Source: Hymenopellis radicata
Lineage: Eukaryota; Basidiomycota; Agaricomycetes; Agaricales; Physalacriaceae
Assembly: GCA_015501595.1 (NCBI GenBank)
Contig: JADNRX010000157.1
Location: forward strand, 1-64,000
Length of the DNA: 64,000 nt
Direction: 5' to 3'
The notes under the pieces: generated by a model
The model's input: only the letters and a program-made list of their open reading frames with translations
The model's database searches: none
What the model was told of the DNA's origin: nothing
Translations under genes and position numbers: made by a program
In this document: positions 59,430-64,000 of the stretch, piece by piece
How positions within the stretch are numbered: the first letter of the stretch is position 1
Layout: the number at the start of each line of letters is the position of its first letter

Positions 59430-59936
59430 GGCAATCGAAACAATCTGTCGAAATCAGATTCGCCGCACCAGTGAAGGGCTCCGTCTTAGCCTGAATGGAT
59501 TGAAGATACTACCCAACCCGGTAAATCTTCGGTAACATAATCATATGTGAGAGAACTCAACTAGGTCGCATCGACTCCCTGCTCAGCAACAATGTAATCT
59601 TTGTGACTGTCAACATCATGCGCACAAATAGAGTAGAAGCGTGGTCTCACCGAAGAATTCTTTGAGATCCACGCTGAAATCCGTGATCTCAGTTTGGGTC
59701 ACGAACGAGAGTACCTGCCAGTTTGTGTTGGGGCCCTTCCACAAGTCCCAAGTATGCCCGGCGAGGGCAACGTTCGAGGTAACTGGGAAGCCGACAGGCT
59801 GGATTCTTTTTGGAGCGCATCAAAACGTCGACATAGATGATAAAGATAAACTTGCCCCCCGAGGACAGTCAGTCTCCCCGGAGATTGTTTGGGCGTATGC
59901 AGAAGCCAGGAAAAGTGAGATGACAGAGAGAAACAT
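59430..59936 (-). pseudogene. GH12 paralogue with the central exons deleted
   Basis: A signal-peptide start (MFLSVISLFLASAYAQTISG, then ETDCPRGASLSL) runs into a stop and then directly into sequence equal to the later exons of the intact gene: RIQPVGFPVTSNVALAGHTW, DLWKGPNTNWQVLSFVTQTE and ITDFSVDLKEFF, then (after an intron) VASQGIDPT-like, YLQSIQAKTEPFTGAANL. The exons that should carry the disulfide partner, WTWNY and the nucleophile motif YEIMIW are gone. The acid/base motif TEPFTG remains. It lies in tandem behind the intact GH12 gene and so arose by local duplication followed by an internal deletion. Confidence 0.75.
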
Positions 59937-61320
59937 GGTGTATGATGTCGCTGGGCCATTCTACTATCGAAAGTCGTCTTAGCTCCAAGATTTTCCGAAT
60001 GACGAGACGGCTAGCCTTTATGAGCCTAGACTGAGCCTAGCGATCGGAGATACTCCTGCGCAACCAGCACCACCGCGACAGCGCGAAGACTATGCTGAAT
60101 CAAGCACCGCGCCTTCGTCTCCAACGGAAAATCCGTTGTGCTCCCACAAGTTTCAGACGACGTGACCGCAGGAGCTACGTACAGGAGCTGAGAGAACAGA
60201 CGCCTAGGACGAGGGACAATGCCGATGTCGTGACGTGTCTCCGAGAAAAGCTCCCAAAGATAAGATCCCAGAGCGCCCAAGTTAATTCTGTGCAGTACAG
60301 GTGGCCTTTGAGATGACTGTTCAGACGCCGTTCAGGTTAGGGTTAGGGTTTTGATACCGACAGGGGATTTATGGAGAGCGCGTTTTCCCGTCAAGGTCCG
60401 GAAGAGAATGTCGAGATGGATGTAGTAATCCGTGTGTTTGAATACCTCGTTTATGATTTCGCTGTTGATGGGACAATGTGAATAAGGTGAGACCAGGGGG
60501 CGGTACCGAGCGGTACCGTGACCGTACTTAAGCTGGCCGTCATTGATTGCATACTGTCGTGTTACTTGCCTCTGCCCACCGTTGGCCCACCGAGTACGTT
60601 TTCGTATATTGGTCGTCTGTCTAAGCTGATTTCCTCTAGTGTCGCAGGCTCAAATCCCTCAACTAGATACGCTCGAATCCCGTCAGAATCTCTGCCATGA
60701 CATGGCTCGAGATGCTCATACATTCGACTGGGATACTAGCTTCCCTGAACCTGGCCTGAGCAAAGCCCTTTCGCTCATGCACCAGAATTTTGAAGATAAC
60801 AGAGAAAACTCCCGTGTCAAGCTTCGGCCGGGATTAGACCTTCTTATGGAGCTAATGCAAGCGAGGGTCTTGTTCAGCGAATATCATGTGCCAGCAGCGC
60901 AGGTGGAGGGAAGGTTTGACCGAATGGGATTGGGGTACTACTGGCGGGCAACGCGGAGCCATTATGAGGGTTGTGTGCGTGATCATCTGTAAGTAGAGCC
61001 GACGGACTTTCACTCGACATTCATGAAACCGTATGACTGTACAGCAGGAGAAATTTATGCAGGCCGCTTCCTTATCCCTATGTTATACATCTCGACTCTT
61101 CCTCGATAGAATCAACCAGCCCTGTCGTGTGGTGTTTGGGTTCCACTCCAACTGATACGCTTTCCCAGCTTTCGAGCGGGCAAATAGGGGCAGATCTGTG
61201 AATTAGAGTTTCATATCATCTGACCTGTAGGCAACTTGTACCCCATTCTCCGCCGTACGAGCCGTCGTCCCATATCTCCAGTCAACATAACCATCTTACG
61301 GATCGAGACGGTCTAGACGC
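59937..61320. other. Interval with a possible gene fragment and a telomere-type repeat
   Basis: A plus-strand frame at 60639-60992 (LESRQNLCHDMARDAHTFDW, ..., GLDLLMELMQARVLF, ending RDHL) has protein-like composition but no match I recognise; it may be an exon of an unknown gene. The rest has no supportable gene. The repeat at 60334-60352 is listed separately. Confidence 0.35.
60334..60352 (+). repeat. Interstitial telomere-type repeat
   Basis: AGGTTAGGGTTAGGGTTTT contains two full TTAGGG units and flanking partial units, the telomere repeat of most filamentous fungi. Confidence 0.7.
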
Positions 61321-61850
61321 GTGAACTTCATGGGTGGCTCACCTCTGAATGGATTATCCTGGCTCAGACCATCGCACGACTTTCTAAACGCGTTGGTGGC
61401 ACTACCTCAGACGCGCTGGATTCTGTTCAACAATGGCGCCCCTCTCGTCGACAAGAAGGACGGGTCGCGGCCCTCGCTAGCGTGTCAGCCCCTCATGGAC
61501 TGAACCTCATAGGGTCTTCATCAATGGATGGGTTCACAGCGGGCGTCCTTGCCGGCGCGAGGAGCTTGGTAGATTGAAAATTGACGGGTTTTGAGGAAGG
61601 CTTACTTGCTCCGCCTTCTTTATGTTTTTGTCTGGCGCGAGCGGCTCTCGGAGACGAATGTTCGCCGATAGGCGACGAGCTAACGTTGTTAAGTCATACT
61701 GCGACTCATGGAACAGAGAAGGTACTGACCTGAGCTTTGTCGCCTTTGAGTTCGTGCACTTCTTTGCCGCGGGACTCGACAATTGTGCATCACCCCTTCG
61801 TTTACAACCACTACGCGTAATTGTGAGGCACCATATTTCTACATAACGCT
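61321..61850 (+). pseudogene. Fragment of an NADH pyrophosphatase (NUDIX) gene
   Basis: The frame from 61321 reads NFMGGSPLNGLSWLRPSHDF, then FLNALVALPQTRWILFNNGAPLVDK, the N-terminal signature of the peroxisomal NADH pyrophosphatase family (NPY1/NUDT12). It soon meets a stop (61503), and the following sequence to about 61850 has family-like words only in shifting frames. The zinc-ribbon and NUDIX box that should follow were not found within the next kilobase. I read it as a decayed fragment, perhaps from a duplication whose intact copy is elsewhere. Confidence 0.55.
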
Positions 61851-62324
61851 GAAGTCTGTACCTGACGAAGAGACTTGATGTAAATTGAAATAAACCTTCG
61901 TGAGCATTGCCACACGACGCCTTGACACAGGAATTGCGCTCTGGAACGGGGTTAAGACTTGTAGACGCGTCCTTCCCAAGCGTAAGTCTGCGGTTTTGAT
62001 TAGCAACATAAGAAACGCGTAGTCGGGAGGAGGGGGCCTACGGTGTCCCTGGAGATGCAGTCTGAGTTAAGAAGTCCTGGAAGAACAACATTCATGCATT
62101 CATCTTGTTCTCGACATATGGTTTCATGGCGACTGATTAGGATAATCTTCGTGGTCGATACAATGCCGCCTCAAGATCGGGAGTAGTGGGAACAATAGAG
62201 TCAAGAGCAAACATGGTTGAATGGTTCTGCTCAGAAGCTGTGTTCTGCGGTTGGCCGTATTTGGCCCGGCGGCACGTGCCGTCCATTTGAACTTGGACAA
62301 TGTTGTCTCTTAGACAACTCTCAG
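61851..62324. other. Interval before the F-box gene
   Basis: No gene was seen. The frame of the F-box gene is open back to an ATG at 62217, but the sequence before 62325 lacks any family likeness and is probably 5' untranslated. Confidence 0.4.
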
Positions 62325-63740
62325 ATGGCCACAATGCCGCACCTCCCAGACGACATTTTATTCGATATTTTCGCCGTACTCAGTGCAGATGGGTACACCG
62401 TCGGCGATAACTCTGCCGCTCCGTGGAATTTCGCCAGAGTCTCGCGACGCTGGCGGCAGACCGCTCTCAATCATTCTTCTTTGTGGGCGAACATAACACT
62501 TTCTATCACTCGGTCTACAGATCTATCACGATGCAGCCATCTTCCCCTCGCTTTAGAGAGAAGCGGAACGCACCCTTTGACATTTTCCTTCCGCTCACTC
62601 CTTCCCTTGACCGACTCCGCTCCTCTTAAACATATCGTACCTGCCCTTGTCGCCTTATGCAAAGAAACGTGGAGATGGAAATCCGCGAAATTCTGTATAC
62701 CGACAAATGTAACCGCAATACTCCTCGCCGAGCTAGATGGGCCATTCGATTGTCTGGAAGAGATCTGGCTCGAAAAGCTGGAACGAGAATTCAAATCCCA
62801 CTACGCCTTCTCTGAAGAGGTCGCGGGCGTTAATTTGCCGACCCTCTTCCTCGACGCGCCTAAACTCGTGGACATGATGTGCGATTTTGACATCCCATTC
62901 CAACTTCCGTGGGCACAGTTGAGAACTGTCACATATCACATCACGTCTAACACTATGATCCCCTACATTACTACTATCCCACATCTCTGTCCGCAGCTGA
63001 GAAAATTCAAAGCACAACAGTGGACCAACGACGGAATCCATGGAATGGTAACACCTTCTGCTGACCACTCTATTCTCCCTCACCTCGAGATTGCCAACAT
63101 CGATCTCAAGCCCCTTCTTGACCTGATGACCGTGCCAGCGCTCAAGTCCATTGCAGTCCAGTCATCGACCCAGGACGACCACATCGTTCCTCTTATTGAG
63201 CGTTCAGAGTGCTATGATCTGGAGTGCCTAGTCGCTATAAAACGTGGGCCCATCGACGTCGTTCATCTCATTCAACAGCCGAGATTCACGAAACTGCGCT
63301 TTTTGCTGCTCGCCGGTCCGTCGTATGATCCTCTTGCGATATTCAGTGCGTTGCGGGATAGAGCGTCTCTCCCAGTGCTGGAAAGTATTTCTCTGATGGG
63401 TTTTGGTGTGCCACATGGGGGTGAACACTATGCGAGATGTTTCACACTTCTGAGGGTGATCCTGGAGGTGGTGCAGGCTCGTGAGATGAAGGTGGTCACT
63501 GTGGGACTCTTTTCTAGTATCTGTTGGTACGCTATGCAGCCGGTTGACCGGCGACTGGATACTTCCGATTGTCTTGCGAAACTGGAAGAGCAAGCGCGGA
63601 ATAGAGGCGTTAATTTGAATATTATGCTTTGTGGTGAGTTTCTGATTTTCCTTTATCATTCTGTGGTGGACTATAACGTCTTGTCTGCAGCCCAGAATTT
63701 CCTTGGTGTCATGGGTGTTCCTGCCATGATGATGTTTTGA
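62325..63740 (+). CDS. F-box protein
   Basis: The ATG at 62325 gives MATMPHLPDDILFDIFAVLS, then WNFARVSRRWRQTALNHSSLWANI, a full F-box of the form LPxxIL...I...L..V...W........LW that binds Skp1 in SCF ubiquitin ligases. The rest is beta/alpha sequence with leucine-rich-repeat character (LRKFKAQQW, LPHLEIANIDLKPLLDLMTV, FTKLRFLLLAGPSYDPLAIF), the substrate side. One intron near the end (63634-63690, GTGAGT...CTGCAG) is a multiple of three, so its retention does not break the frame. Hundreds of such F-box genes occur in each mushroom genome and targets are mostly unknown. Confidence 0.85.
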   Translation: MATMPHLPDDILFDIFAVLSADGYTVGDNSAAPWNFARVSRRWRQTALNHSSLWANITLSITRSTDLSRCSHLPLALERSGTHPLTFSFRSLLPLTDSAPLKHIVPALVALCKETWRWKSAKFCIPTNVTAILLAELDGPFDCLEEIWLEKLEREFKSHYAFSEEVAGVNLPTLFLDAPKLVDMMCDFDIPFQLPWAQLRTVTYHITSNTMIPYITTIPHLCPQLRKFKAQQWTNDGIHGMVTPSADHSILPHLEIANIDLKPLLDLMTVPALKSIAVQSSTQDDHIVPLIERSECYDLECLVAIKRGPIDVVHLIQQPRFTKLRFLLLAGPSYDPLAIFSALRDRASLPVLESISLMGFGVPHGGEHYARCFTLLRVILEVVQAREMKVVTVGLFSSICWYAMQPVDRRLDTSDCLAKLEEQARNRGVNLNIMLCGEFLIFLYHSVVDYNVLSAAQNFLGVMGVPAMMMF

Positions 63741-64000
63741 ATTGATGGGGAGAATTGTCACTGGCTGCTGAAGTTCTGTTCCAGATTGGGCTGCTATCTC
63801 TCTTGGTTGTTGACTGTTCCCGGGTTGGGTTTGCGTTTCCTGAGTTCGAGGACCACCCACATGCATATCCGCTATTGTATCACGAAGTTAACCTTATACG
63901 AGTGATCAAGAGTCACTGAGGGCGACATGGAGTTCATTTCGTCTGACATCTTTTTCAATGTATTTACCTGTGGGAGTACGGTATTTACTCGATAGCATCA

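Overview
This is nuclear DNA of a filamentous fungus, most likely an Agaricomycete basidiomycete. Genes are dense, nearly all are cut by introns of about 45-60 nt, and there are many families typical of or expanded in that class: DUF6589, DUF6697, RecQ-like helicases, Ulp1-type proteases, a basidiomycete-type non-reducing PKS and GH12. No prokaryotic, viral or CRISPR feature was seen. Exon borders were worked out by hand from splice sites and reading frame and have not been tested against transcripts.

Left part (1 to about 19,200) is accessory and repeat-rich. A DDE-integrase-type transposon gene (minus, 2184 to the left edge) and a neighbouring plus-strand gene, perhaps BTB-like (2261-4725), have each been cut by a non-autonomous hAT-type element with an exact 8-bp target duplication (766-1901 and 2295-3693). 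These two elements have different terminal repeats but share a core. Then follow an apparently intact Ulp1/C48 protease gene (minus, 4809-6296) and a 13-exon gene (plus, 7867-11727) whose C-terminus looks like a 2-oxoglutarate/Fe(II) dioxygenase fold. Next come a DUF6589 gene (plus, broken by one extra base) and an intact RecQ-like helicase (minus, 15653-17964). The last two converge and are bracketed by a 40-bp inverted repeat (12103-12142 and 18049-18088), so they look like a two-gene mobile module. An inverted-repeat MITE and satellite-like sequence follow.

Middle part (19,285-42,154) is mostly housekeeping: a prolyl iminopeptidase, dynactin p25 (divergent from it), a DUF7137 membrane protein, ORC1, a solitary SAT-KS-AT-PT-ACP-ACP-TE polyketide synthase (2,054 aa by my model, orsellinic-acid-synthase type), mitochondrial HSP70 with a heat-shock element just upstream, a membrane protein with a glycosyltransferase-like domain, and a SUR7/PalI-type membrane protein.

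Right part (42,480-64,000): a DUF6697 pseudogene and a DUF6697 gene flank a secreted FAD-linked oxidase, in a local segmental duplication with an extra 269-bp tandem repeat. Then come TRAPPC11, a DUF262/ParB-fold protein with a long disordered tail, a GH12 glucanase with a degenerate, internally deleted second copy, a short interstitial telomere-type repeat, a fragment of an NADH pyrophosphatase gene and an F-box protein.
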